A stretch of DNA of 64,000 nt from Chaenocephalus aceratus (GCA_023974075.1 JAMFTG010000072.1:356001-420000); one strand, 5' to 3'. Shown: positions 21,946-32,914, numbered from the stretch's first letter. Notes: generated by a model not told the origin, from the letters alone. Numbers and translations: made by a program.

Positions 21946-22468
21946 AGGGTTAGGGTTATACAATGTATGTAACTGACTGTTTTCTTTAAAGTGGTTTTAT
22001 ATGGTACTGTGTTTCATATTTCAATTTTTTGTTTTGGCTGAATGTATTTGTTTCTATTCCCAAACATGATTTTTTTCATGCCCTTAATTTTCCTAATTTT
22101 TTAAATATGTTTTGGATTCTGTTTATTATTTGGAACATATATTTATTTCTTCTTAAATGTCATGCTGGTCGGTAATATAAAGACATTAATATATAGTTAA
22201 AACATGATTCTAACTTTTTAAAAAGCACATAATAATGATGATAGAGAGAATTATAACTTATGACAGCCATACATTTCCCTTCTTACATTTGATATGAGGG
22301 CGTTTTAATTAATTAATTAATTATATGCTTTAAAGTGGATGTTTTTCCAATCATTTCAATCAATCTGAAAAATAAAAGTAACTGTAAAATAGGACTTTTA
22401 ACCAAACTTAATCAAACTCAGGAAAAACTACTTGTCCTTTACATTAAATAAAAATATATTTAACTTAC

Positions 22469-22672
22469 CTTTTAAATAATAAATCCATGGAGATGATCAG
22501 GATCACTCTGACAATAACTCATAACTGAATTTAGCAGACGTTAATCCAGGTTGTTCTTGCTGGTGTCTCTGTGCGTCGTTCCAGAGCCAGAGGACTTCTT
22601 CACCGGCAGTGTTTCCTCATTCTGCAACTCCTCTGAGAACAAGCTGCTCTCCGTAACGCTGCAGGAAGCATG
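22469..22672 (-). other. ptger1: ptger1 5'UTR exon 1 (transcription start estimated)
   Basis: A TATAAAA at 22698-22704 on the minus strand is followed by about 200 nt ending at a consensus donor AAAAG/GTAAGT (22467-22468). Its position upstream and codirectional with the main exon makes it the likely ptger1 leader exon. It contains short ATG-initiated frames that would be upstream ORFs. Confidence 0.6.
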
Positions 22673-22697
22673 TCCTCTGTGGCTCTGACTGCCAGCT

Positions 22698-22704
22698 GCT
22701 TTTA
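22698..22704 (-). promoter_or_regulatory. TATA box of ptger1 leader exon
   Basis: GTATAAAAG on the minus strand after a GC-rich GCCGGCC stretch, with a downstream exon ending in a strong donor. Confidence 0.6.
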
Positions 22705-22847
22705 TACGGCCGGCTGCAGCGAGATCACACTTCCTCTGGGTGTCAGACTGGAGAAACACAGCCACGTCCTCCCACGGTGAAGCAGTCAGTCAGAGGACTC
22801 TCACAGACGTTTATGCATGGCTGAATTCATCCCCATTCACATCTCAT

Positions 22848-23262
22848 AGTGTAATTTGTGATCAAAATATGACATGAACTGAAGTTTACAAAAATGGCAT
22901 ATTTCCACAATAAGAAAACACAATACAACTGTATACACGATGTTTCGGACCATTAGAGGATTCAAAAGGGTATGTGCTAAAAGGGTTTTCATTTAATCAC
23001 ATTTCAAAAGTATGTTGTATTATAAGGTAAATACATGTATTGTGCTAACATCCTAAGGCAAAGACACCGTATTCAATGCTACTGCATGGAGGGATATCTA
23101 TCATAAATGTGAAATAGAGGAAGTTCATTTCAAGTTAATATAATATTTCATCGTGTAATTTGTGAAAGATGTTTTGAAAAAAGCTTAAATCAAAAATATG
23201 ACATGAAGTTTATAAAAATTGCATATTTCCACATTAAGAAAGCACAATACAACTGTATATTT
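22848..23262. repeat. diverged direct duplications upstream of ptger1
   Basis: Block 22848-22934 (GTGTAATTTGTG, AATATGACATGAA, GCATATTTCCACA, AACACAATACAACTGTATA) recurs at 23150-23262. Between them, 22943-23115 is the second copy of the 21326-21500 block. The arrangement is nested local duplication just upstream of the promoter. Confidence 0.85.
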
Positions 23263-23396
23263 GAAATAAATGAAACAACCGTACTTATTTTAAAAGGACC
23301 CTAAATCATGCATGCACTGAATTTCACATTTCTTGACATAGTTAGTTTCATGCTTTTCGAATCTTGGTAGTTATCTAGACCAGTGGTTACATGATC

Positions 23397-25011
23397 ATCA
23401 GCAGGAGAGGACTCTTTAAAGTAGAGACACTACATACTGATATACACCTGAACATCAGCAGGAGAGGACTCTTTAAAGTAGAGACACTACATACTGATAT
23501 ACACCTGAACATCAGCAGGAGAGGACTCTTTAAAGTAGAGACGCTACATACTGATATACACCTGAACATCAGCAGGAGAGGACTCTTTAAAGTAGAGACA
23601 CTACATACTGATATACACCTGAACATCAGCAAGAGAGGACTCTTTAAAGTAGAGACACTACATACTGATATACACCTGAACATCAGCAGGAGAGGACTCT
23701 TTAAAGTAGAGACACTACACACTGATATACACCTGAACATCAGCAGGAGAGGACTCTTTAAAGTAGAGACACTACATACTGATATACACCTGAACATCAG
23801 CAGGAGAGGACTCTTTAAAGTAGAGACACTACATACTGATATACACCTGAACATCAGCAGGAGAGGACTCTTTAAAGTAGAGACGCTACATACTGATATA
23901 CACCTGAACATCAGCAGGAGAGGACTCTTTAAAGTAGAGACACTACATACTGATATACACCTGAACATCAGCAAGAGAGGACTCTTTAAAGTAGAGACAC
24001 TACATACTGATATACACCTGAATATCAGCAGGAGAGGACTCTTTAAAGTAGAGACACTACACACTGATATACACCTGAACATCAGCAGGAGAGGACTCTT
24101 TAAAGTAGAGACACTACATACTGATATACACCTGAACATCAGCAGGAGAGGACTCTTTAAAGTAGAGACACTACATACTGATATACACCTGAACATCAGC
24201 AGGAGAGGACTCTTTAAAGTAGAGACACTACATACTGATATACACCTGAACATCAGCAGGAGAGGACTCTTTAAAGTAGAGACACTACATACTGATATAC
24301 ACCTGAACATCAGCAAGAGAGGACTCTTTAAAGTAGAGACACTACATACTGATATACACCTGAACATCAGCAGGAGAGGACTCTTTAAAGTAGAGACACT
24401 ACATACTGATATACACCTGAACATCAGCAGGAGAGGACTCTTTAAAGTAGAGACACTACATACTGATATACACCTGAACATCAGCAGGAGAGGACTCTTT
24501 AAAGTAGAGACACTACATACTGATATACACCTGAACATCAGCAGGAGAGGACTCTTTAAAGTAGAGACACTACATACTGATATACACCTGAACATCAGCA
24601 GGAGAGGACTCTTTAAAGTAGAGACTACATACTGATATACACCTGAACATCAGCAGGAGAGGACTCTTTAAAGTAGAGACACTACATACTGATATACACC
24701 TGAACATCAGCAGGAGAGGACTCTTTAAAGTAGAGACACTACATACTGATATACACCTGAACATCATCAGGGGAGGACTCTTTAAAGTAGAGACACTACA
24801 TACTGATATACACCTGAACATCAGCAGGAGAGGACTCTTTAAAGTAGAGACACTACATACTGATATACACCTGAACATCAGCAGGAGAGGACTCTTTAAA
24901 GTAGAGACACTACATACTGATATACACCTGAACATCAGCAGGAGAGGACTCTTTAAAGTAGAGACACTACATACTGATATACACCTGAACATCAGCAGGA
25001 GAGGACTCTTG
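23397..25011. repeat. 57-bp minisatellite, about 28 copies, open on both strands
   Basis: The unit is 57 bp (starts ATCAGCAGGAGAGGACTCTT). Because 57 is a multiple of 3 and the unit has no stop in one frame of each strand, long frames arise: 19-residue repeats ISRRGLFKVETLHTDIHLN on plus and MFRCISVCSVSTLKSPLLL on minus. Copies are about 98% identical. Marker variants AAGAGAGG (units at 23625, 23967, 24309), ACGCT (23541, 23883) and CTACACACTG (23715, 24057) recur every 342 bp, a six-unit higher-order period. A 2-bp deletion at about 24625 breaks both frames. There is no sign of a promoter, splice site or homology, so it is not called a gene. Confidence 0.97.
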
Positions 25012-25096
25012 AAGATTGTATTGCCAAAACAACGCTAGCTCTTGAGCACGAGACGCATTTGCTGATGAATGCTTTGAATATTTACAGATGACTCAC

Positions 25097-25175
25097 CCTT
25101 TATCGAATCAAATCAAATCAAGTTTTATTATATCGCACATTTATAAACGATTTTTGGTCGAGCCAAAGTGCTGTA
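25097..25175 (-). mobile_element. LINE/SINE 3' tail fragment, inverted
   Basis: AATCAAATCAAATCAAG followed by TTTTATTATATCGCACATTT and GGTCGAGCCAAAGTGCTGTA is the reverse complement of the tail at 5835-5906. Only the 3' end is present. Confidence 0.6.
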
Positions 25176-25819
25176 CTTCCTTTACTCCTCACCAAACAAT
25201 TATGGGGCATTAATATTAATACCATGAAACAACAACCATCAGAAATGTATGGCTGCAGGAAGAAGCTCCTTTCAAGTAAAACCTTTAGAAGCAGTGTTTC
25301 AGTTTCTGATTAAACGCATGACTTCATATCGCAGCAGCTTGAACAAACACGTATTGCAGTAAATGTGTTATTAAAGCCAGATTGCTCTCTTTAAAGTCCC
25401 AGCTGGCTGAATGGACTTCAGGTGGTATGGAGATCATTGTTGTAAATATATTCTGTTCCAGTGAAAAATCTACATCTTACATTCTTGCTTTTACAGCTTT
25501 AAAGAGACTTATCTTGTGTGTGTTAGTTCTTCAGATATTAAATCCCTCCCTCTGGTTGAACAGAGCTTTATCTGAACAACCTCAACATCCCTGTGGTCAG
25601 ATCACATCGAGTGCTCTCTCCTCTACAAACTGTGCTGTCACAGTCTGAGCAGCTGCACTGGAAATGCTTTCCCAGTTTTCAAAGATTACTGGCCAAGATG
25701 TAACGCCCCGAGCCTCGAGTAAGATCGACTTTGAATGTTCCCTATTATACTGTTTTTCATCAATATATCACAGGTCTATCCAGAGCCTGTCCCTGATTGG
25801 CTGAAACACCAAACAGATC

Positions 25820-25895
25820 ATTGCAGCATTACCCATAATCCCCTCTGTTTCAGCCCTGTTTCCAAAGTGCTGATTCTCTGTCTGTTACTTTAGAT
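25820..25895 (+). repeat. dispersed repeat flank shared with 38537-38612
   Basis: From CATTGCAGCATTACCCATAA through CTGTTACTTTAGAT the sequence is almost identical to 38537-38614. The common sequence resumes after the hAT element at 26577 (AAGGAG...CCACGCCCCTCTGAGAG), so the two loci are copies of one repeat associated with the 37-bp arrays. Confidence 0.9.
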
Positions 25896-26576
25896 CAGTG
25901 GGGGGGCGCAGAGGCATGACAGGGGGGGCGCGAGAGACCAGGAGGAAACATGGTTATTTAAAAAGAAAAAGAAAAAAAAGAAATCATAATTAAAAAAAAT
26001 ATTGATTCGAAAATAATATGATACAGTACAGTACTATTACGTCTGGGTCTCTGTGTTTCATTAAAGCTTCCGGTGCTAGCGAGCTACGCTAACGGATATA
26101 AGGAGTTTTTTCAGCAACAAGGTGGAGGAGAGTCCTCTGCTGTCAGACTGAGAGGCTCAGTGAGCTCAAGGACTCTCAGTGTTTAGATAGTTAACTTTAG
26201 TCTAAGTTATTTCAGTGGGTCTCAAACGTTTTGGTCAAAAAGCCAAATTCAAGGCTTGTAAATCTACACGGTTCGTCTTTGAGTTCAAATGGACGTTTGT
26301 GCCAACTTTGACAATAATTACCTCGAGGAAAACAGTGGTGGAGTCCTGACACACACACAACTAACCCTCAAACTTAATGCGACCACGAAGGCTTAACAAA
26401 TCCTGTATTACGTTGTGATTATCTCAAAGAATGACGACACAATCCACAAACACTGCAGCGTCGTACAATGAAAGGAATCTGGAGCCTCGATCATCACCAA
26501 AATAAACCTCTGGCGCCGCCACCGAGCCGGACTATTTGTGTTGGGGGGGCCGACAGAAAAAGTTTGAGAACCACTG
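25896..26576. mobile_element. hAT-type MITE with near-perfect 8-bp target duplication
   Basis: Left end CAGTGGGGGGGCGCAGAG; right end AGTTTGAGAACCACTG, the known hAT-type CAGTGGTTCTCAAAC terminus inverted. Flanking 8-mers are CTTTAGAT (25888-25895) and CTTTAGAG (26577-26584). The related locus at 38600 has the sequence uninterrupted (CTTTAGATGAAAATAAGGAG), an empty site. An internal block at 26449-26495 also occurs just after array 2 at 28446. Confidence 0.9.
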
Positions 26577-26843
26577 CTTTAGAGATAAGGAGCCCCTCCC
26601 CCCCCACGCCCCTCTGAGAGGCATACAATGGTGCTCTAAAGGCCCTGACACACCAAGCAGTCACCAGAGGACTAGCCGACGCTGAAGTCGGCTGTTGCCT
26701 GGCCGTGTTCTCCTGCGTTTTGGCCATGTGTCGCACGGGAACACACCGCACCGACTTCAGTGCGTGAGTGGCAATAACTCTCCTTACCAGCAGGCGGCGG
26801 TAGTGTGTATTCGTCATTCAAAGAGGCAACAACCGGAAGACAG

Positions 26844-26944
26844 AGAGAAGAAGAGTATCTTTTCTCCGTAATATCATACAGAGCTGGCCTCTCCTGGATC
26901 AAGGTGATGAGCAGGTCTTCGTTTGCATCATTCCAGATCGCCAT
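26844..26944 (-). pseudogene. MADF (Myb/SANT-like) transposon protein N-terminal remnant
   Basis: About 33 residues, NEDLLITLIQERPALYD then ITEKRYS, match the first helices of MADF domains, which start with a (E/D)-L-I-x-L-(V/I)-x-x-x-P-x-L-(Y/W)-D pattern. The body of the domain and any transposase are missing. A splice donor after KRYS is possible but not clear. Confidence 0.6.
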
Positions 26945-27072
26945 GATGAGATGAAAATGAATAGCAGTCTGTGTGTGCCTTCTTAAATCGTTTGTTTACG
27001 TCCCTCACTTCCGCTTCGCTTCTCATGCACTGATTCGCTAGCTGAACAGCCAATCAGAGTGATTATTTGGTC

Positions 27073-27138
27073 GACTGCCAGACCCGATGCATGGCCGATT
27101 CAACATGTTGAATCGGCCATGCATCGGGTCTGGCAGTC
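27073..27138. repeat. perfect 66-bp palindrome
   Basis: From GACTGCCAGACCCGATGCAT to its exact reverse complement, 33 bp per arm with no spacer, centred at 27105/27106 in CAACATGTTG. Beyond it the arms continue imperfectly (TTATTTGG at left, CCAAATAA at right). Confidence 0.97.
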
Positions 27139-27456
27139 CAAATAAGGCGTGTCACGGTCGACGGTGCGGGACACACCAACCTGACTACGGCGCCGCGAAT
27201 GCCCGACAGCCTCTGACTGCCTCTGACTCCCAAAATCGGGTTGGTGTTGTCAGGGCCTTTAGAGGAGATTCAGGTGATAAGGGGGGGGGGGGTACCTTGG
27301 TTGCTGATTGGCTAATGGTTACACAAGACAAAACATCGTTATGACATCATAAAGTGGCCAAAATCTGATCAGCTCATTTTCAGACAGGTTTTTTATAGAA
27401 ATGGATCAAAAAGAGAGAGAATCTTTGTTCCTGAAACTTTCAGAGTCTCTTTCCAC

Positions 27457-28444
27457 AGAGGGGACACATGTTGATGTAGAAGAGACATGAAGAAGAGGGG
27501 ACACATGTTGATGTAGAAGAGACATGAAGAAGAGGGGACACTGTTGATGTAGAAGAGACATGGAGAAGAAGAGGGGACACATGTTGATGTAGAAGAGACA
27601 TGAGAAGAGGGGACACATGTTGATGTAGAAGAGACATGAAGAAGAGGGGACACATGTTGATGTAGAAGAGACATGAAGAAGAGGGGACACATGTTGATGT
27701 AGAAGAGACATGAAGAAGAGGGGACACATGCTGATGTAGAAGAGACGAAGAAGAGGGGACACATGTTGATGTAGAAGAGACATGAAGAAGAGGGGACACA
27801 TGTTGATGTAGAAGAGACATGGAGAAGAGGGGACACATGCTGATGTAGAAGAGACATGAAGAAGAGGGGGACACATGTTGATGTAGAAGAGACATGAAGA
27901 AGAGGGGACACCATGTTGATGTAGAAGAAGACATGGAAGAAGAGGGGACACATGTTGATGTAGGAGAGACATGAAGAAGAGGGGACACATGTTGATGTAG
28001 AAGAGACATGAAGAAGAGGGGACACATGTTGATGTAGGAGAGACATGAAGAAGAGGGGACACATGTTGATGTAGAAGAGACGTGAAGAAGAGGGGACAGT
28101 GTTGATGTGGAAGAGACATGAAGAAGAGGGGACACATGTTGATGTAGAAGAGACGTGAAGAAGAGGGGACACTGTTGATGTAGAAGAGACATGGAGAAGA
28201 GGGGACACATGTTGATGTAGAAGAGACCCGAAGAAGAGGGGACACATGTTGATGTAGAAGAGACGTGAAGAAGAGGGGACACATGTTGATGTAGAGAGAC
28301 ATGGAGAGAGGGGACACATGTTGATGTAGAAGAGACATGGAGAAGGGGGACACATGTTGATGTAGAAGAGACATGAGAAGAGGGGACACATGTTGATGTA
28401 GAAGAGACATGGAGAAGAGGGGACACATGTGATGTAGAAGAGAC
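27457..28444. repeat. 37-bp minisatellite array 2, about 27 copies
   Basis: Same unit and orientation as array 1, with more 1- to 3-bp indels (for example near 27540, 27752, 27905, 28290). In the minus orientation none of the three frames of the unit has a stop, so overlapping frames of 330-360 codons appear in all three. These are judged non-coding. It is followed directly by AACACTGCAGCGTCGTACAA, also found inside the hAT at 26449. Confidence 0.97.
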
Positions 28445-28499
28445 AAACACTGCAGCGTCGTACAAGGAAAGGAATCTGGAGCCTCTCATCACCAGTCTA

Positions 28500-30810
28500 T
28501 CATATCTCTGAAGTTCCTCCTCCAGCAAGGTCTTCTCGTCTCTCTGTCAGCTAATGTCAAACAGTCGAAGGACCCTTCTTTCAAATGATGTGCTAGTGTA
28601 CACATACACCCCTTGTTCATACTGTATACTGCAGCTGTGGGTGGACAAATGTCCCCTTCGACAGGCCGTGCGGCGAGGCATGAAGATAGTTGCTTTAATA
28701 ATGGGTTGTAAAAGCCTGAGTGTAAATAAAACACGGCCTGTGCATGTCAGTGCAGGTAGGCTGGAAGAATAATCACACAGACGGTGAATAGACACGGGTG
28801 GAGCTGCTTCACACGGGGTTAATGTGTCCATGTCTGCTGAGCGATACGACCTGAGACAAACTAAACGTTAACGGTAAAGGGACGGCACCGGAGAGCGATC
28901 TGCCAAGAGGACGGACATCGGGGGTTAGGAGGAATTAGGTCTACAGGAAACACGAATGATTCTGTACTTAGCACAGGAGAGAAAATAGTTTACAGAGCTA
29001 CCGTAGAACGCAATAACAAGAGTTTCTCTCAAAGTAAAAAACAAAATAATTTCCGCTTCGGTGTTGGCCACCGTTTCTTCGTCAGACATACTCATAGAAA
29101 GACACGAGGGCAGATCCTTCGGTGTTTGCTGCTGTATATTAGAAACCACATGGATGCTATTTGCTTGTGCAGCCGTGTTAATTGCACATGTTTTATTTGC
29201 ACCGAGGGACACCCCATAAAGCAGGAAACCACACGCCTTAATTAAGTATTTAAGAGCAGTGTTATGTCGTACGCTGCCCTGGACGACAACAAAGAACTCA
29301 ACAGTAATCCTAACTTTCCGTATTCGGCGTCTCTGACCAGAACGAGAGGCCTCAGAGCTTCTTGTCCGAAGTTGGACCGCCTCGCTTCATTACACAGGAA
29401 TCTGCTGGCTAAATGGCACTTTCCCCGTCGCCGTAGAAACACCCTGAGCATTACAGGACCAACGGGTTTGCAGGAAAAGTTATGTTTACTTAATTTCCAT
29501 GACCATGACATAATGTTTTTACAAGACTATTTTTGTGATACAGCGTGCTCGGCGTCACAGAGTCAAAAGATCCACAACGATAAAGAACAGTTTGCTCAGA
29601 TATCATTTTCGGCTTTTCTGTACATATTTGTGCGGAATAGAGACTAATAGAGTCACACAAATCCAGGACGTAATTGTTGAAAACCTCATTCAAGAAGCCA
29701 GACATTTTTCTACATTGGGTTTTATTTTGGGGCGATTGTTCACTCTCTTAGGGAAAGTACATTTTCATAAAGTAGGTGCTAATGGGTTGAGATTATCTAT
29801 TGTTCTAGGGTTAGGGTAAGTATTCGGCAGTTTTAAATGTTCTGTCTTTAATGGCCCAGCTGGATTAGTATGTTTTCTAGACTCCTGTGTATTGGAATAA
29901 AAAACATGTTCAAATGGAGATACCCCAAAGCAGGACTTGAACGAGGAATGTATTCAACCAGTCACCCTGAGAACTGCAGTTAAAGAAAGTCAATCGAGGA
30001 GTAAAGTTAGGGAGTCTGAGGAATAAAGGAAAGGTATGCGTGTGTGGTCAAAGGGGTCTGCAAGTTATCCATTCCCGTTTATTTATTAATTCTTTATCAA
30101 CAGAGAATACCAGTCATTGATATCATAAACTTACTGGCCGCCTCTTCACTTAGTCATTTTCTGGCTTTTCATGGTTTGTTTTCTGGGTTCAAATATTATT
30201 TCTCTGGTATGCGATAGGAGACTAAAGTAATGACAAAGATAGCTGTTGCTTAATAAGGGGCTGTACACAAATGGGAGTGGGAAAATAGTTGTTATGTGTC
30301 ACTACAAAAAGCACGACCCTTATTAAGCAACAGTGACATGTGTTCCTTGGACCCTTAACTTTCCCAGTAATAACTCAACAGTGCCGGTACACATGTTCTG
30401 CCTTCATTCAAGCCTCAACAACAACAGCTTCCAATACACACACGTCAATGGAAATGTTGGATATTCTTGCTTCCCTAATGAATTTCAAGATAAAAACACT
30501 AATCAATGATTGTTTTGAATTGCTAATTAGTGTCCTGTCTTCAGTCATTGTTTGACATGTCCTGTTGACGTGTTTAAGCATGTGAACTATCAATCCCAAT
30601 CTAAAAAAAAACAGATAAGCCCTTATCCTGTTTAGGAGAGACTGGGATACTGGGATACCATTGCAAAAAATACAACAGTTATCCCGGTTGTTGAGCTGCA
30701 GCGCTGCCGATTAAATGCTGGCGTGTCTTCAGTCAACTCACATCAAAGAAAAACAAATAGGGCTGGGGGTAAAAGGGTATCATTTCTTGAGCGATGAAGA
30801 CATTTGTTGG
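28500..30810. other. intergenic, no recognised gene
   Basis: Open frames at 29264-29647 (plus) and 28925-29212 (minus) have no motif I recognise. A 17-bp perfect inverted repeat (CTGTTGCTTAATAAGGG at 30243, its complement at 30317) encloses 57 bp. The rest shows no repeat family. Confidence 0.5.
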
Positions 30811-30871
30811 TTTTTCAGTCATGTACGAGGCTGTGAATCTTCATCCATGGCGCCCTGCGGGGTGAGATAGG

Positions 30872-31256
30872 GCAGCAGCGAGAGAGCGATCGAGCCAGCG
30901 AGCCAGCTAGGGCGAGCCAGCGAGCGAGCCAGCGAGCTATCAGCGAGCGAGCGAGAGCGAGCCAGCGAGCCAGCGAGCAGCGAGCTAGCCAGCGAGCACG
31001 ATCGAGCGAGCCAGCCATCAGCCAGCTAGCTATCCATCTAGCCATCTAGCGAGCATCTAGCATCTATAGCTATCTATCCATCTATCTATCTATCGATCCA
31101 TCTATCCATCTATCCATCTATCCATCTATCTATCTATCTATCTATCCATCTATCCATCTATCTATCCATCTATCTATCTATCCATCTATCTATCCATCTA
31201 TCTATCCATCTATCCATCTATCTATCTATCTATCTATCTATCCATCTATCCACTAG
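30872..31256. repeat. compound simple repeat: AGCGAGCC-type then (TATC/CATC)n
   Basis: 30872-31020 is an imperfect GCGAGC/CAGC-rich low-complexity tract that grades into an ATCTATCC tetranucleotide array up to 31256. Confidence 0.95.
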
Positions 31257-31951
31257 ATGAGGTTATATAACGTAGGTGGAGATCATCTCTGATTGTCCAT
31301 CATGCAACAAATACAATTCATGAGTGCCTTTACCTCAATGTATTTACGTAACTATTTCCTATTTCAAAATAAATAAATTCAGGGTATAGAAAAATATGTT
31401 AACCCTCAAGATATCCCCACCTGTCCTCTCCCATTTTTCAAAAACTGTCCTCATGATCTATTGCTCCTACAAATCTGGTTTCCTGCTAATTCTTTTCCAA
31501 CGTGTTCCTGCACGTACAAAAACCACATACTCTCTATTTCTCTGAAATACATTAGACAGACAAACCAGCAGCAGTGCAGGTCGTCCAGGAAGCTGCAGGT
31601 CGTCCAGGAAGCTGCAGGCTCTGGGGAAAACCATTAAAGAAGAAGAGTTGTGTTGCATTTGGAGAAGATTGGAACACATGGGAGATTTGAGAAGCTCTTG
31701 ACAAGAGACCACAGTTTCCTTGCATCTGTTTGTCCCAGGAGTAAAGGAACTTGCACGTACGCAGCAGTAGGTTCCACAAGAAGACATAAAAACATAACAA
31801 CAGAACAGCAAAAGGACATCATACAGCAAAATGTACAGGGATTACAATTTACATATTAACCACATGTACAGGTACCAACAGCATCTGAGTGAGTAGCATC
31901 CAGCCGAGCTTTAAAAACATGTGGTACTAGCTTGGTAATGTCCCATTCTTT

Positions 31952-32233
31952 TTACAGACTGTTCCAAGTTAGTGGAGCTGCACATCTTAAAGCTTTCTTC
32001 CCTAAGACAGTCCTAGCACTTGGCACATTTAATAAAACCACAGCATGCGATCTCAGGCAATAAGTACTTTCAATTCGCCGAGAGATCAGGGAGCAGATAT
32101 AAGATGGAAGTTTATCCAACATGGCTTTGTAAATGAAAAAGTACCAGTGACTGAGCCTCCGTACAGTCAGTGATGGCAGACCCGCCTTGGTATACAGGGT
32201 ACAGTGATGCGTAAGTGCTTTACACTTTGTCAA
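31952..32233 (-). mobile_element. non-LTR retrotransposon C-terminal fragment
   Basis: The minus strand encodes LTVRRLSHWYFFIYKAMLDK, LPSYICSLISRR and RSHAVVLLNVPSARTVLGKK followed by APLTWNSL, the usual ending of fish LINE polyproteins (AP..WN.L). It is 5' truncated with no intact RT core. Confidence 0.7.
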
Positions 32234-32914
32234 AATCTCAGTGCACTGTTCCTGGTTCTGTTCCCAGAGATTTGAGGAGGTTTATAGCGTATTTATATTG
32301 GTTTTGGTTATAGGGCCTATAACATGTTTTTAGTTCCTTGTCCTTGTCCTCTGGAGCCAGGAGTCCAGCAGTCACATCTGTTTTCATTCGAATGAGCTCA
32401 CTAATTAGCACATCGCAGCAGAACAAAACATTTCAGGAATGGTGGAGACCAAAAACTGAGCTAAAAGGAAACCATGGTCCTCAGGTGAACACTGGCCACC
32501 TCCAGGTCTGAAAAGTCTGATTGTACAGAAGTCTATGAGAACATTTCCCTATACTTCTCACTTAAATAATTACTTCACATTTTCCTTATTGTTTTTGGTC
32601 TCAATTGCAAGTCTTCTTCAGTACAGAAAAAATAGACAATAAAGCAGGGTATGCTCAGAGCGTGGCTACTTTTTTGTAGTTGCAACGACAGCATGGCGAC
32701 CACGGCTTTCTATTGAACTAACAGACACTCTCATGTTAGCTGGTCAATTTTTCAGTTTAGTTAAGCAACCATTTGTTTTAAGCATGTCTTTTTTTGCCAG
32801 CCAAAATGAACATCCCAATATCGTTCATCACAGTTAATGTGATTTACGGATGCACATTGCTAACCTTCGTTACGGCCGCCGCCTCCCCCGCACGTAACAC
32901 CTTGCTACCTAGCT

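Larger units (their letters stand above)
20436..22468 (-). other. ptger1 5'UTR intron
   Basis: About 2 kb between the two ptger1 exons, bounded by CTTTTCCTTTCCAG and AG/GTAAGT. It holds a SINE fragment (21861-21945), one copy of a local duplication (21326-21500), a short tail-like ACTTTATTGATCTCAAGTTA motif at 20490-20515 and otherwise AT-rich sequence. Confidence 0.6.
26634..27264. mobile_element. Harbinger/ISL2EU-like deletion derivative with MADF gene remnant
   Basis: The ends are inverted: CTCTAAAGGCCCTGACACAC at left and GTGTTGTCAGGGCCTTTAGAG at right (last 20 matching). On the minus strand an ATG at 26944 opens MAIWNDANEDLLITLIQERP then ALYDITEKRYSSS, which resembles the N terminus of a MADF (Myb/SANT-like) protein of the kind carried by Harbinger-type transposons. 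The frame then runs into non-homologous sequence. A perfect 66-bp palindrome sits inside. A direct target duplication is not clear. Confidence 0.7.

Noticed and set aside
21946..21957. Telomere-like GGGTTAGGGTT
   Set aside because: Only two units, at the broken end of a SINE. Too short for interstitial telomeric repeat.
23387..24635. 402- and 414-codon open frames on opposite strands
   Set aside because: Both are products of a 57-bp tandem repeat whose length is a multiple of 3. There is no homology, promoter or splice context, and a 2-bp deletion in one unit breaks both.
27393..28528. Three overlapping minus-strand frames of 330-360 codons
   Set aside because: They are the stop-free phases of the 37-bp minisatellite and not a protein gene.
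28925..29212. Minus-strand ORF containing MSDEETVANTEAE
   Set aside because: The acidic start looks gene-like, but the frame continues into non-conserved sequence and no splice structure or homologue could be recognised.
29264..29647. 127-codon plus-strand ORF
   Set aside because: No recognisable domain, no splice or promoter signals, and an overlapping minus-strand frame of similar length. Probably fortuitous.
30815..31045. Ala/Arg/Leu/Ser-rich minus-strand ORF
   Set aside because: Low-complexity GCGAGC repeat translation.
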